Shown in pieces: positions 1 to 12,248 of a stretch of DNA of 64,000 nt. Positions within the stretch are counted from its first letter, which is position 1. Each line of letters starts with the position of its first letter. Location: contig JAJEKV010000018.1 in assembly GCA_021234155.1 (NCBI GenBank), positions 15,928,180-15,992,179 of the forward strand. Direction: 5' to 3'. Below the pieces are notes generated by a model. It had not been told where the DNA came from. It made no database searches and was given only the letters and a program-made list of their open reading frames with translations. Origin of the DNA: Isoetes taiwanensis (Eukaryota; Streptophyta; Lycopodiopsida; Isoetales; Isoetaceae). The translations under genes and the position numbers were made by a program.

Positions 1-1330
1 GGAAAGAATATTGTTGGAAACAAGTGGCTATTCAAATTAAAGCAGTGTGGATGGAAAGACACCTAGATACAAGGCTAGGCTGGTGGCACAAGGATTCTCC
101 TGAGAAAAAAGGTCGAGGATTTTGATGAAACTTTTTCTCCATTAGTCAAAATGAATAGTGTGAGAAATGTTCTGGCAATTGCAAATGCATGTGATTTAGA
201 AGTACATCATATGGATGTTAAGACTGCATTTTGAATGCAACTTTAGAAGAAGAAATATTTATGAAGCGGGCCCGAGGATTTGAGCGAGGGAGCTAACAAA
301 GTTTGGAAGCTTCGGGGAGCGATGTATGGTTTGAAAGCAGTCCCTCGAGAATGGTACAAGTGCATGGGCAGTTTTTAAGAGAGCAAAAATTTATTAAATT
401 AGATAATGATGGTAATCTTTACAAGTTTCAGTATGGAGAAAAGAATGGTGTGTCTTAGCCTTATATGTTGATGACAATATAATGGTGGCTAAAGGAACAA
501 CACAGCGAATATGTGTAAAGATTTGCTAAGACAAAGATTTGAAATGACCCGACTTAGGAGAGTTGAAAAATTTTCTTGGTGTTGAAATGGCCAGAAATAG
601 GGCGAGAGTATAGTAATGCTCACCCAAAAGAAACAAATATATGACATGTTAAAAAGATTTAACATGCAAGGCCGCAAAGTATGTAAAACTCTATTTGTAC
701 ACAGGTGCAAGTTGACTGAAAGTATGTGTCCACAAAATGAAGGTGAGAGAAAAGATATGGAGTCGGGTACCTTACGGATCCACTGGTTGGATGCTTAGCA
801 TATGTGGCCAATTGCACAAGGCGATATTGCACATAGTGTTAACATGTTAAGCGGGTACAACACTAATCTGGCAGAGAACATTGAATTTGCAGCAAAGCGA
901 GTTTTAAGATATTTAAAAGATGCTGGCTGAAGAAGGAGTTACATACAAAACTAATAACTTGGAATTAGAAGGGTTTTGTGATGCAGATTGGGGAGGAGAT
1001 ATAGATACAAGGAAGTCAACTTGGGATATCTTGTCATCTTTGGGAGGAGCCCCTATATCTTGGAAATGCAAAAACAAACTGCCATAGCTATGTCAGTCTT
1101 TGGCGAGAATATCTTTCTTTACTACTTTATGCTCAAAGGAAATTATTTGGGAGAGAAGGTTAATTATAGAACTCGGGATTTGAACAATCATTGGCTACCA
1201 ACATTTGGTGTGATAGTACAAAGTTGCATTGCTTTATCAAAGAATCAGTCCTACATGAGAGGACTAAACATATAGAACTTGAAATGCACTTTATCGGGGA
1301 GGCTGTTAGAAAAAGACCTTGTAAATATGG
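1..1330 (+). pseudogene. copia reverse transcriptase and RNase H, broken
   Basis: Reading across frames gives a Ty1/copia polyprotein C-terminus. Near the start are GNKWLFKLK and YKARLVAQGFS, then DETFSPLVKMNSVR, VHHMDVKTAF (first catalytic Asp region of the reverse transcriptase) and YGLK. The second catalytic block is degraded: 'YVDD' would fall near 465-480, where the text reads Tyr-Val-Asp-Asp-like in a shifted frame. Further on are LGELKNFLGVEMARN, a conserved copia block, and the RNase H part EGFCDADWGGDIDTRKST. At least five frameshifts and stops break it. Some may be assembly errors, because CAG/CTG sites in this window are unreliable. In a live element this enzyme would copy the RNA in cytoplasmic particles; this copy cannot as written. 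Confidence 0.85.
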
Positions 1331-1444
1331 TATATATCGGGGTTTGAAGATCGGTTAAGCATTTGCTTACAAAATCTCTAGGCGAGACAAAGATTTAGCT
1401 ATCTAAAAGGAAAATAATGCATATAAGTATAACATGAAGGAGGA

Positions 1445-2042
1445 TGTTAGTGTGTATCGGGTTATATTATATGCATCTTATATTCATGAGAAGCGTGCGG
1501 CATGAATATATTTTTACTACAAGAACAACCTATGAGAAGCGATGGCGGTGGGTTGTAATGGTCTTCTGAGTTGAAGATTCATATACAACCCGAGTGCTTT
1601 ATGCATATAAGTGCTTTATGTGCTTTATGCATATAAGTGCTTTATGTGCTTTATGTGCTTGATGAAAGCGCTATATTCCTTTTGTTGGCATGTGGGATAT
1701 AAAGCTGTAGATGAGGTTTCTATTGAGTCAGCGAGATCTAGCCCGTAACAGTAAATTGCAAGATATACATAGGAATGGGGTGCCGGATTTGTGTGTGTGG
1801 AGCTCTCAATGATGATGATCTATAGTTTGAGCTTAGGAAGTACTCATTGCTTAGAGTAAAAGTGATGAAATGATTTTGAGCATATCAAGGAATGAATGAC
1901 CATAACTTGGCTTTCTTGATACTAGATGCTTTTGTACTTGAAGATGTTTTATTGATTTAATATTGCTAGATTGAAAGTACAAGTAAATCATTGTGTTGAA
2001 CTTACATCCTTGCAAGGAATTGTTTTTTTTATTAATCCAACA
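1445..2042 (+). repeat. 3' LTR of copia C1
   Basis: The LTR is 598 bp with near-inverted ends, TGTTAG and CCAACA. It is preceded by a purine-rich tract and followed by a sharp junction with another element. Around 1600-1665 it carries a short direct repeat of TGCTTTATGCATATAAG and TGCTTTATG units. The boundaries rest on termini and context only, because the partner LTR is not in the window. Confidence 0.65.
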
Positions 2043-2350
2043 TAGGAGCCTGTTTTAACCCATAGACCGCCTTTTTTAATTTCCAAACCTTGTCTTTCCC
2101 ATTTTCAAATCCCTGTGCTTGTTTCATATATACTTCCTCATCAAGATCTGCATTCAAGAAGGCCGTGCATACATCCATGTGATGTAATTCCATGTCTAGA
2201 GCGTTTGCCATAGCTATAATCATTCTAATGCTGGACATTTTCACTACAGGAGAATACGTCTCCTCAAAATCTATACCCTTTTTCTTTGAGAATATCCACT
2301 GAGCAACCAATCTAGCCTTGTGCTTAGGAGAACCATCAATTTTTGCTTAA
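2043..2350 (-). pseudogene. copia C2 reverse transcriptase, truncated by C1
   Basis: The minus strand reads KGIDFEETYSPVVKMSSIRM, MELHHMDVCTAFLNADLDEE, and then the conserved YGLKQAP, where the C1 LTR begins at 2042. The motif before the break normally continues into the second half of the domain, so the cut is in mid-enzyme. Upstream, about 2310-2400, the typical reverse-transcriptase start (GSKWI) is present in a shifted frame. Confidence 0.85.
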
Positions 2351-2905
2351 GTTTAAAATCCATTTACTTCCAATTGCTTGTTTCCCTTTTGGTAAATCTG
2401 CCATTTCATATGTTCTTGATCCTTTCAAATGACTCCATTTCTTCATTCATTGCTATTTTCCAATTATCACACTCATGGCTATTCATAGCATCTTCAAAGC
2501 TTTACTGCCGCCTTTGTTTCTAATATTATTAAAGCCTCGACTCAATTTCAAGATTTTTTTTTAGTCCATACTTCTACCATCTTCTTTTCTTCCATATTTA
2601 TCCATGTCAAGTTTTAATTCTTCCTTCAACCTTTCTCCTCGGATTTTCTTTTCTTATCTCTTTTCCTGCCTCCAAATTTTGTTCCCTAACCTCTGTGATG
2701 CTTGTTCTTCCATACCTTGTGTTACATTTTCTTTTGTCAACCTATTTTCAATGTTTTCCTTTTCATTATGGTGACCATTTCTGTATTTTCCTCATCCCGA
2801 ATCCATAGTCTTGTTGTTTCCATTGTTTTCTTTTAGAGCTTTGTTCTTCATCTCTTTGGCGAGATTTACGAACTTTCCTTTGTCAACTCATAATTCATTT
2901 TAGGC

Positions 2906-3680
2906 TTATCTGGTTGACTTTCTACAAAAAGTAACATCCCTACTTATCATAATGTTTCCTTTGACTGGATTATACATCCTGTAGCCCTTAGAATTCTCGT
3001 CATAACCTACCAAGTAAGTTATTGTTGATCTATTGTCCAACTTTTTCCTCAACTCTTCTGGAACATGTGTGTATACCAAGCATCCATATGCTTTATACTT
3101 TTCATAATTTGGTTCTTTACGAGACCACACCAATTCTGGTGTCTTTCCATTTAGCCCCTTTGAAGGTAACACATTATGCATTTCTACAGCTGTTTTTACA
3201 GCCTCCTCCCAAAGAAAATTTGGAAGCCATGCATGCTTAAGCATGGCTCTAGTAGCATTTAAAATTGTTTTATTCATTCTTTCTGCCACTCCATTTTTCT
3301 GGGGTGTATAGCTACATGTATATTGTCTTTTAATGCCCCTATTTATGCAATAATTCACAAATTTGGAAGACATGTACTCACCTCCCCTATCAGATCGAAC
3401 ACACTTGATCTTTCTCCCTGTTGAGCATTCCACCTCGGCAGCAAATCTTTTTGAAAGCTTCAAAGGCCAAATCCTTGGTTTTAAGACAATAAATTCTTGT
3501 CTTTACGCTAAGATCATCTACAAATGTAATGAAATAACGTTTCCCGGATATGCTGTCACATTGAGAGGTCCACGGATGTCGGTATGTATTAATTCTAAAT
3601 TTCCTTTGCATATCTTTTGGCTTTGGTGAATGGCGACTCTTTGTGCTTTCCCAACATACACCCTTTGCATACAAACTCAT
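2906..3680 (-). pseudogene. copia C2 integrase catalytic domain
   Basis: Two overlapping frames (3390-3680 and 2906-3463) together cover the rve integrase core. The first has FITFVDDLSVKTRIY with the first catalytic Asp region. The second has CVRSDRGGEYMS with the second catalytic Asp, then YTPQKNGVAERMNKTI with the catalytic Glu, and the downstream block AYGCLVYTHVPEELRKKLD. One frameshift near 3430 separates them. Integrase inserts the cDNA copy into the genome. The stretch 2350-2905 is the degraded linker between integrase and reverse transcriptase. Confidence 0.85.
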
Positions 3681-4577
3681 TTATCTTCTTGTCTTTGAAT
3701 TTATCCAGCCTTGTTTAATCATGGTTTCTATATTTACGATATTTGTATATCCAAGTCTCTCATGCCATAATTCAATGTTGGGATTTGTTGCTAGATTTAC
3801 ACTTGCAAAACATTTTGAACTGATTCCAAACAGATTTCCAACTCGTCTTCCAAGAAATTTTAATTCATTGCCTTCAAACACTTTACAATGCAACTGTTCA
3901 AAAACCACCTTGAATCCCATATCAACTAGCTGAGCTATGGAGATCAAGTTCCTAACTAAACTAGGAACACAAAGGACATTTTGCAGATTTACTTTATTTC
4001 CCTTCAAATCAAATAATTCAAGTACTCCTACATCTTCTATTCTTTGTAAATTTCCATTCCCCACTTGGATATGTCCTCCTCCATTTCCTTTGCATTCCTT
4101 CAAGATTTTTGTTGTACATGCAATGGTTTTCTCAGCTCCACTATCTAAAATTAGAAGATCATCACCATTAGATCTACTTTCACATGCAGCAAAAATTGAA
4201 TTGCTTACCTCGTCCTCTTCATCTCCAGTTTCTTCTTCCAAAGGAACTTCTTCTGCTATGTGTGTTTCAGAATTTGCTTTCCTCCCTCTTCCCCTTCCCC
4301 TGCCTCTAAAACTCTGGTTTCCCCTTCCTCCTCTAGTTTTGGCTTTAAAGTTATCCTTTGGGGAAGGGCAATTTGAAGCATAGTGTCCTCTTCCTCCACA
4401 ATTGTAACAATTTATCTCCTTTGAAAGCTTAGGGCAATTTATCTTAATATGGCCATATTCATTGCAATTAAAACATGGACCTGCCTTACCTCCTTGGCGT
4501 GTCTCAAACTTACCCTTCCCTTTTGCCATTAAGATCGACTTGTATCTTCCTCCTCTAAAACTTCGGTTTTTGCTCAA
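3681..4577 (-). pseudogene. copia C2 gag zinc knuckles, protease and pre-integrase
   Basis: The 298-residue frame holds two CCHC zinc knuckles near residues 34-70 (CFNCNEYGHIKINC, then CYNCGGRGHYASNC), an Arg/Gly-rich linker, and the aspartic protease motif LILDSGAEKTIA near residue 145. Near the end is the GAG-pre-integrase block ELWHERLGYTN. These parts bind RNA, mature the polyprotein and lead into integrase. The frame is open over its whole length and joins the integrase frames at 3680 after a stop or shift, so one or two lesions separate it from a complete polyprotein. Confidence 0.85.
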
Positions 4578-4625
4578 GCTCGATCTTGAGCATTCTCTCT
4601 TTCAATTCTTGTAGTTGCAATGGTT

Positions 4626-5249
4626 CTAATGAAGATAGCAATATTCCCTAAATTTGCAACTGCTCTTGAAATTGCCGTAAACCTGCTTCTTTGTTGAATA
4701 GACCACTCCTGCTCCCTCCAGATCTGCTATAATATTGTCAAAGTTTTGGAAAAAGTCATTGACATTATCCTTTTCATGGAACCTCAGTCTCCTTAGTTCA
4801 TTCTCTAATAAATCGATCTGAGATGATGTCTTGGCTTCATATGTGGTCAGCATATAGTTCCACATTTGCTTGGGACTTAAACCTCTTAGTTTCAGCACGA
4901 TTCCAGCACTAACTTTACTCATAATGATACCTTGGGCTTCACGAATTTTTGCACTGTCAGCCACCTGAGCTGCTCCAGATGTTGCACTGACTTCTTCTAC
5001 CCTTTTCGTTTCTTCATTTGTAGAAGAACTTTCACCACCATTAACCTCAGCTACTACTCTTCTAGAAGATACCCTGCTGGTTTCTCCTTCTGAAGATGCA
5101 ATAAGATCCCACAGATCTTCAACTTGAAGCACATGCTTCACCTTTTCCTTCCACACTTGGAAGCCTGAATCTCCTTTGAACACATCTATTGCATTCAACA
5201 ATCCAAAGACCAAATCACGCTGGACATTACGCCTCTGACCACGACTCAC
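4626..5249 (-). pseudogene. copia C2 gag, N-terminal part
   Basis: This 207-residue open frame begins 9 bases after the primer-binding site, as expected for gag. It shows the UBN2/copia-gag pattern: VWKEKVKHVLQVEDLWDLI, then SAGIVLKLRGLSPKQMWNYM and LLENELRRLRFHEKDNVNDFF. Gag packages the element RNA in virus-like particles. The frame ends at 4626 just before the next open frame, with a short frameshifted stretch (4578-4625) between them that reads as continuing gag. The start is the Met at 5249, the first after the primer site. Confidence 0.8.
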
Positions 5250-5257
5250 GATACCAA
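5245..5257 (-). promoter_or_regulatory. primer-binding site of copia C2
   Basis: The minus strand reads TTGGTATCGTGAG directly after the LTR end. It resembles the common plant initiator tRNA-Met site TGGTATCAGAGC, with changes where CAG would be. Its position between LTR and gag fits. Confidence 0.6.
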
Positions 5258-5853
5258 TGTAAGGAATTTAGAGATGAGTACAAAGAAAAATCATTCACAT
5301 ACAACCATATAAATAATCCTTCTTTGTAAATCAAGTTCCAAATGCAACTTTGTTTCTTAATGATTTAAGAAATCACATATCTTGACAAAACCCTAGATCA
5401 TTGTATTTATGTCTAGACCAAACTCAAAGTTTAATCATATTCTCAAATTAAACTTTACACCTTTCCTTAGAAGAAACAATACAATTGATCATTATTCACT
5501 TCTTATTCAATGTTTACTGTAGCAGAATAAACAACTATATACCAGACCTTCAACCTTAGTTATTCGTGAAGAAAGAATGAATCGTTATTCCTCCTGTAAC
5601 TGAAAACTGTCCAAAGCCCTATGATACAACTTCGTTATAATCTCTCGGCATCCGTGATGATGCGGAACCGCTAGCCACTTTCCGGAAACAACCGGATCTG
5701 CTTGTGGCATTTGCATTGGACCGACAAGTCCATTCAAATCCGTTGTTGCCTCCAAGTATCTCGACATGCTTTTGAATATTCCTTTATATATTTCAATGGT
5801 TCTAGGCCTTAGCTCAATGGTTAGCCATTAACCATATAGGTCCAATAATTACA
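5258..5853 (-). repeat. 5' LTR of copia C2
   Basis: The inner edge is fixed by the primer-binding site, with the plus strand starting TGTAAG at 5258. The outer edge is proposed at ATTACA (5848-5853), giving 596 bp and near-inverted ends. The outer edge is a guess, as the partner LTR is outside the window. No gene is seen in the stretch. Confidence 0.45.
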
Positions 5854-6107
5854 CTTAGTTCAATGGTTTATGAACCTATAGTTGCAGAAACAAGAAATAT
5901 GTGCAGTGATCATGCACTTGCAAAACTCTGTTCTTCTCATGATCGTTCAACCTTAGAACATTCCCATCTTTGCAACATTTCTACGTTACGTCACTTGTAT
6001 CTGACTATCATCATTGTTTTCTCTCCATTGAATTTACTTAAGATAAAATAAGTAAATCCATCAAGATTATGATATGAACAACTTACATTCAACTTAATGC
6101 TTCTCAC

Positions 6108-9100
6108 ATAACAGTCTGCCAATGTTTATTATCTTTGTGTGCATTTTCTTTATGAATGCAGCTTGTTCTACTCGTACAGGGTTTACTCTTTAATGCTGTG
6201 TAGCCAGTTTATTTTCATAACATATAGGTTTCTAAGCCATATCTATGTATGCCATATTATCAATGCTTAATATAGATTGTCTTGCAGATCTAAAATCAGC
6301 TTTTACCACAATTGCTTGCGAATTTTCCATCATTGATTCTAAGTCTATTTTCTAATTTACCATTTGCAATGGATTCATTAACCAAACCTACCATTTTGAT
6401 TCCTACACAACACATAATCTAGAATCTAATGTATGCATTGTATTGCATAATAGGATCTGTAAGTGATGGTCGATGTTATTTTATGGTTGCCCTTTTCTAT
6501 TTGTCTACATAGTTGCCTCTATGTAATTTGTTAACAACTTGATCTCTTACTTGAAAGATGATCCCCTTCAAGATCTTAGCTTTGTATTTGTCGATTTAGA
6601 TTCTAGTTTTACATAAGAGACTAATGTTCTTCCCAAATCTAGCGACTGGATTCTATGTTTGTGCCATCTTTGCTATATGTCTGCAGCTTCTTATTGTCTT
6701 GTTGCATGCTCTATTCAAGGACACAGGGGCACAAAAATCACGAAATTATTTACGTCATTGCTTTAATGGCAGCCTTAACCTTATCCTTTCCAGGCTTTGA
6801 TTAATAGTTGCACTTTAGATATTGTTCCCTTATGTGTTTTAATGTTGTAGCTCGGGCTTGACATGCATTTAATGATGTCCCCTGGCCATTTTTCATGGTA
6901 GGCTTCACCGGGTCAAGTGCATATACTCTAAAATCATTGTAGAACTTCTGTCTTTCTTATTAGTCTACATCGGTCCATTCTTTTTCTTACATGATGTCTA
7001 TGGTCCATAATAGTCCATAATCTATGAAGAACTTGGGATATTATGCTATACTTCTACTATATGTAGTAATGTAGTTCACACCTTTTATTCGCTCTTGACA
7101 TATAGTCTAGTCTATAGTCTGGTTTTATGGGCTTTTACATACAGTTAATGTTTATCTAAGTGTTTTTTTCCTTAAATCGATTGGATGACCTATCTTGTTA
7201 GGTTTAAATTTATATTACATTATGATAGTAACTATTCATGACTAATCGATTTGTCATAATGTAATCGATTTTCAACTTTGCACTCTATGGCGGTATGTCT
7301 CCCACGACGTTATGTCTTTGTTAGTAGTATAGATCTCTTACACTTAAGTTGCATTTTCAGCTTATCTCATACACTCATAATAGCTTTTTGCTAGTTCTGA
7401 TATTATATTTGTGGTGAAGGGCGATAAGCCGAACAAGTTTATAGCTTACCTGTTAGTGGCTTTTGCATTTACCCAGTTCTTGGCTAACTTGCATTTGGTT
7501 CCACTGCAGGTAACCAAACTTGTTCCTCCATCACAGTTTGTACCGTAGTAGCTTGGGCAAAAGGATTTTTGCTCGAACAAGACTCCACGGACACAGGCTT
7601 ACCACAAGAGAATGCTATCTTCTCTTGGACTACAACACAATGCTCGCGAAACTATTTCTGCAGTATTTTTGAATTTTGCAATTATGTTTCTATCTGTAAT
7701 TGCCATCTTTTTCATGATATGATGGTAAAGTAAGTTCCTATTCTGCTACTAGTTTCTTCTTAAGATCAAAACTCCAAATTTTATGTGTCTTGATAAGCTT
7801 ATTAAAAGTGATCTTCAAATCTGTTTAAACTTCAGGTTGGTATATGAAATATAAAATGGTCTTCCTTTCCTATCAAATATTTATTATCTTGTCTTTGTTT
7901 TCCATGCTTATTGCTCTCTTATATTTGTGCTTCCTTACATCTGTGCCTGCTATTTTCCTTTTCTACATTTCGTCCTTTAGCTTATATTTGTGGTCATATC
8001 TTTCCTATGTTTTGTTTATTTGACTCTTTAGAATATATCTTCAATTTCTTGTATATTAATGTCTCAAATCAAGGCCCTGATTAGATAATCACCGTATCTT
8101 GTTCGTGACTCAGCAGCCTAAAAGGCTTTTATGTCCAAATGGACTTAGAGGTCTTAAAGGTCCTCGATGTAAATCGAAGCTTAAAAAGGTTTTTAATGTT
8201 ATTTCAGTTTCTAGGTTTAACCTAGATCCTTGATTTGAGGTCAGGTGTTATCTCCTATACTATGCTACTTTCTAACCGCTGTTTTTTATTTTTATTTTTT
8301 ACACAGAACATAGCACATAAACTGCAAAATGATGATATGGACATCGTTTATGTCTGAATTGAGGAGCTTATTATGATCAAGGATGACTAATTGCATGATA
8401 TCCAACTTTAGTTTTGCTGTACATACCTTAAGGGCCTGGACCAAGAGAAAGGAGGTACAATAATGAATTTTCTGCGTTTCAATTTAAATCTCAAAGTTTG
8501 AATCTAAATTTGTAAGTTCTATTTGCATTGTTCATCGAACTCAAAATGTAACATGCGTTCCATGTTCCACCAACCATGGGTTTTTATGGAAAGAGTTTTT
8601 CCATGGCTGGTTGCGTATTTTTGGAAAAAAAACTTTTACACTATTATTTTTCAAAACAGACATCATCAAGATGCTATTGAATGCTGATGCAACATCTCTA
8701 TGGCCATCTCCTAGCACTTTGCAACAACGGGTTCCTCAAAAATGGTATTGTGGATATTGTGTTTCCTGACACTAAATGACAATCAGTTCCTGGATATATC
8801 AGTTCCCTTGGATATGATATCGAAAACATGGGGAGATCACTCAAGATAAACCTGTAAGTTTTATATTCCAAGAGTAGTTTTTATACGGGATTGGGTAGGG
8901 CCCCTGTGTTACAACAGGGCCCTACTCCCCTGTTGTAACTGTATTAGATAAATTCCTATCTAAAAAGGGGCCACCTAACCTGCGGCTGGAGGAAGGGTTT
9001 TTTTATGTAGTATTTTGGATAACATCTTCTTAGTTGTCAAAGTATGAACCACACTAGAGATTGTCAACAGGACCCACATTGGCTAACTATTTAAGGGAAA

Positions 9101-9995
9101 ATTTTGGTTTATTACTCATGTTATCTGTGCCATCAAAGTTTTGCATTTGCAAGCATTTGGAACTGGGCCCGCTTTGACACTTGCTATTTGACACTTGCTA
9201 ACGCATTTGGTTGAGTGATAACTAGCCACTGTCTATTTTTTTCAGAAAGTGCAGACTACTAGGGGTGATGGCCATTCATATTAGACATTGATTAACTTCA
9301 TAAAATGTAACCTCCACTAAGAGTGCAAAGTTGAAATTTAGATGTTTGGATGCACCAAACAAATTGCATTAGATTTTCACAATTACACCATTTTAAATAT
9401 CCAGTTAGACATTTATGTTATTGCTAGAATTTTCATTCTATCTAAAAGATGTCAGCAGGGATTATCCTTGGGCCAGATGAGTTGGCCTTTAGTTTCTTAC
9501 ATAGACCAAGGATTTAACTTGGGATTCTAACATTTACTCTAAGTGGAACAATTGGTACGTAGGAAATTATGCTTCTAATTATCTCAAAAGGAATTTTTTC
9601 AAAAGGTTTTTTTGGTATTACTATAACTTTAGGGTTTGAAATGCTCCACGTTCCTAATCCGGCACGTTGACAGTAGATGCAGACCTAATCCGGCATCTTT
9701 TTCGATTACAAGTCCATATCCAGGTCAGGTTATTTAGCAGACTTCTGCAGATTCCATATTTCTATCTGTCTTCCAATATCGAATATGATCCGGCTGAGCA
9801 GAAGCTTAAGGTTCCGCAAAGGAGGATTTCATAAACCTACTAAGGTTTTAGCTGCTGGGAAAAGCCCCTTCAAGTTCCTGCCCCTACGAAATTAGGCCCT
9901 TCCAATACATCAGTAGATCATAGCATGGATGTGATTAATGCAACTCCAGCAAGCATCCCTGGCAACAAGAACGATGGCAACAACTCTAACCAGGT
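6108..9995. repeat. 4-kb duplicated unit, copy 1 (parts a and b)
   Basis: Two blocks of this stretch recur downstream: part a (6108-6971) matches 10099-10959, and part b (7322-9995) matches 14751-17418, in the same order and direction at more than 90% identity by eye. The 350-bp spacer 6972-7321 is found only in copy 1. The block is AT-rich and has no long open frame. Within b, 7412-7600 and 9790-9993 read like short exons. The start-to-start distance of copies 1 and 2 is 3,991 bp, as for a tandem duplication. The nature of the unit (old gene intron or unknown element) is not recognised. Confidence 0.8.
9790..9993 (+). other. possible exon-like segment in duplicated unit
   Basis: The plus strand reads open for short stretches (EQKLKVPQRRIS, PTKVLAAGKSPFK, then NATPASIPGNKNDGNNSNQ in another frame) and ends at CCAG|GTTTCT, which looks like a splice donor. 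The same segment recurs at about 17210-17416, ending CCAG|GTAACC. Frame changes coincide with CAG-type differences between the copies. It could be an exon of a duplicated host-gene fragment. The protein is not recognised. Confidence 0.25.
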
Positions 9996-10959
9996 TTCTG
10001 TGCTTTAGTTTTCTCTACTTCCAGACATTATTTATATGATTCATATAACCTAGTCTTTAGATCTACTTCTTGCCTTTGTTACCTCCATTACTGATCTAAT
10101 AACAGTCTGCCAATGTTTATTATCTTTGTGTGCATTTTCTTTATGAATGCAGCTTGTTCTACTCGTACAGGGTTTACTCTTTAATGCTGTGTAGCCAGTT
10201 TATTTTCATAACATATAGGTTTCTAAGCCATATCTATGTATGCCATATTATCAATGCTTAATATAGATTGTCTTGCAGATCTAAAATCAGCTTTTACCAC
10301 AATTGCTTGCGAATTTTCCATCATTGATTCTAAGTCTATTTTCTAATTTACCATTTGCAATGGATTCATTAACCAGCCTACCATTTTGATTCCTACACAG
10401 CACATAATCTAGAATCTAATGTATGCATTGTATTGCATAATAGGATCTGTAAGTGATGGCTGACTGTTATTTTATGGTTGCCCTTTTCTATTTGTCTACA
10501 TAGTTGCCTCTATGTACTGTTAACAACCAGATCTCTTACTTCAGCATGATCCCCTTCAGTATCTTAGCTTTGTATTTGTCAGATTTAGATTCTAGTTTTA
10601 CATAAGAGACTAATGTTCTTCCCAAATCTAGCGACTGGATTCTATGTTTGTGCCATGCTGCTATATGTCTGCAGCTTCTTATTGTCTTGTTGCATGCTCT
10701 ATTCAAGGACACAGGGGCACAAAAATCACAGAAATTATTTCTGTCATTGCTTTAATGGCAGCCTTAACCTTATCCTTTCCAGGCTTTGATTAATAGTTGC
10801 ACTTTAGATATTGTTCCCTTATGTGTTTTAATGTTGTAGCTCTGGCTTGACATGCATTTAATGATGTCCCCTGCTGTTTTTCATGGTAGGCTTCAGCTGG
10901 CTGGGTGCATATACTCTAAAATCATTGTAGAACTTCTGTCTTTCTTATTAGTCTACATC

Positions 10960-12248
10960 TTCTGCTTAAAATTCTACTTTCGGAATCGGACCCGAAGATC
11001 TCTGCCCTCAAAAGTCATATTCCCACTTCATATATATGTACGGGACACACAAATCCTTGTACTATCACCACAATCTTTTATTCGTGCGAAATTGACACTT
11101 CTAATGTAAATCCTACTAGGTTCTAGAACAATACATTAGGTTTTAACTGAGATGAATGGATCAAAGACTAGCAAGAGCTTTTTTGTAATAATCCACGATT
11201 TTTTGCTCATGTTAAATATGACGATTCATATGCAGATGCTGCCTCATTTTAAAAGGTTGTTGTACATTTTAACTAAGAATCACATTAGAGCTTTAAGATT
11301 TGGTAAATTCTGAATAAGTTAATCATGTTACAACCATGTTAAATATGTTAAAACCATTCTGAATATGTTAATCATGTTAAAACATTTGGGTTTGGCATTC
11401 AAAGTGCCGTCTCAACGCAGACCAGCCGGATTGCACAAATAACATACAGAACAACTAGTCGGATCTATTAAAACGATCTGTATTTGGCTTTTGCAGGTGT
11501 CTAACGTAGTAGAACAGGTCTTTCTCCTATCAGATCTACAGTCAACGGAGCTTAGAAAACGAATCAATGCCAAAGCTAGTGTTTTCACTGTAGCAAAATA
11601 TTTTAATGGTGTTTGATATTGTCAGGAACATAACAACATGGAAAACATTACAGATACTATCCACGAACTCTTGCACTCTCCTATTTCTGATTATAATTTA
11701 ACTTCTACATGCACTAACAATCATTATCAATCAAGTTCAGGTTACTGTACCACTGCATTTGAGCAAAAATAATAGCAAAATGACAAGTTAGTCACCACAG
11801 AATATGATCAAATAAGAATATTTTCCTGCAATAATTAGAACCTTCACTGTTTTAACTTCAAAATGCCAAAATGCCAGTTGCTTTGGGAAAGCCTCTGTCT
11901 GTGCCAGCATCTGCATTAGTTCTCATGCCTAGGATATTTTATGTATTTTCTTATGCACATGCACCTGGAGAATTATCTCAGACATCAAATATAGCGTGAT
12001 TTCAACACGGAGAAATCTATGCCAGGATTAATTTCTAGACCAGTCTAAAAGATACAGGGAAATTACTGTACAACAACATTGTATGCTTGTCAAAACACTT
12101 CCAAAATTTAAAAATCAGTCTGGTTCACAACATATTCTTGCTGCATGTCCTATCAGAATCTATCTGACCACAAAACAGGTAACCACAAAATGATCATGGT
12201 GAACTACCAGCTTCTAAAACCTATACCGCAGGAGATGCTTCTCTTGTT
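10960..12248. other. left part of the insert in copy 2, no gene seen
   Basis: The stretch is AT-rich. At 11318-11390 it contains a short direct repeat of AATATGTTAA(A/T)ACC-like units. It is not present in copy 1 of the surrounding unit, so it probably belongs with the hAT remnant. Confidence 0.4.

Larger units (their letters stand above)
1..2042 (+). mobile_element. Ty1/copia retrotransposon C1, 3' part with 3' LTR
   Basis: The window opens inside a plus-strand copia element. Reverse transcriptase and RNase H remnants are followed by a purine-rich tract (about 1433-1444) and an LTR that starts TGTTAG at 1445 and ends CCAACA at 2042. Immediately after 2042 a minus-strand copia reverse transcriptase resumes in mid-domain, so C1 is inserted in C2. 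The 5' half and 5' LTR lie outside the window, so the target duplication cannot be confirmed. Confidence 0.8.
2043..5853 (-). mobile_element. Ty1/copia retrotransposon C2, cut by C1
   Basis: A minus-strand copia element reads 5' LTR (5258-5853), primer-binding site (5245-5257), gag, protease, integrase and the start of reverse transcriptase, which stops at 2043 where C1 begins. The order gag-protease-integrase-reverse transcriptase is diagnostic of Ty1/copia. The rest of reverse transcriptase, RNase H and the 3' LTR should lie beyond position 1, on the far side of C1. Confidence 0.85.

Noticed and set aside
5805-5880. TTAGCTCAATGGTTAG resembling a tRNA or SINE A box
   Set aside because: No B box at the right distance and no cloverleaf could be drawn. 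A similar TTGAGCTAGTGGTAG near 34840 also lacks a B box.
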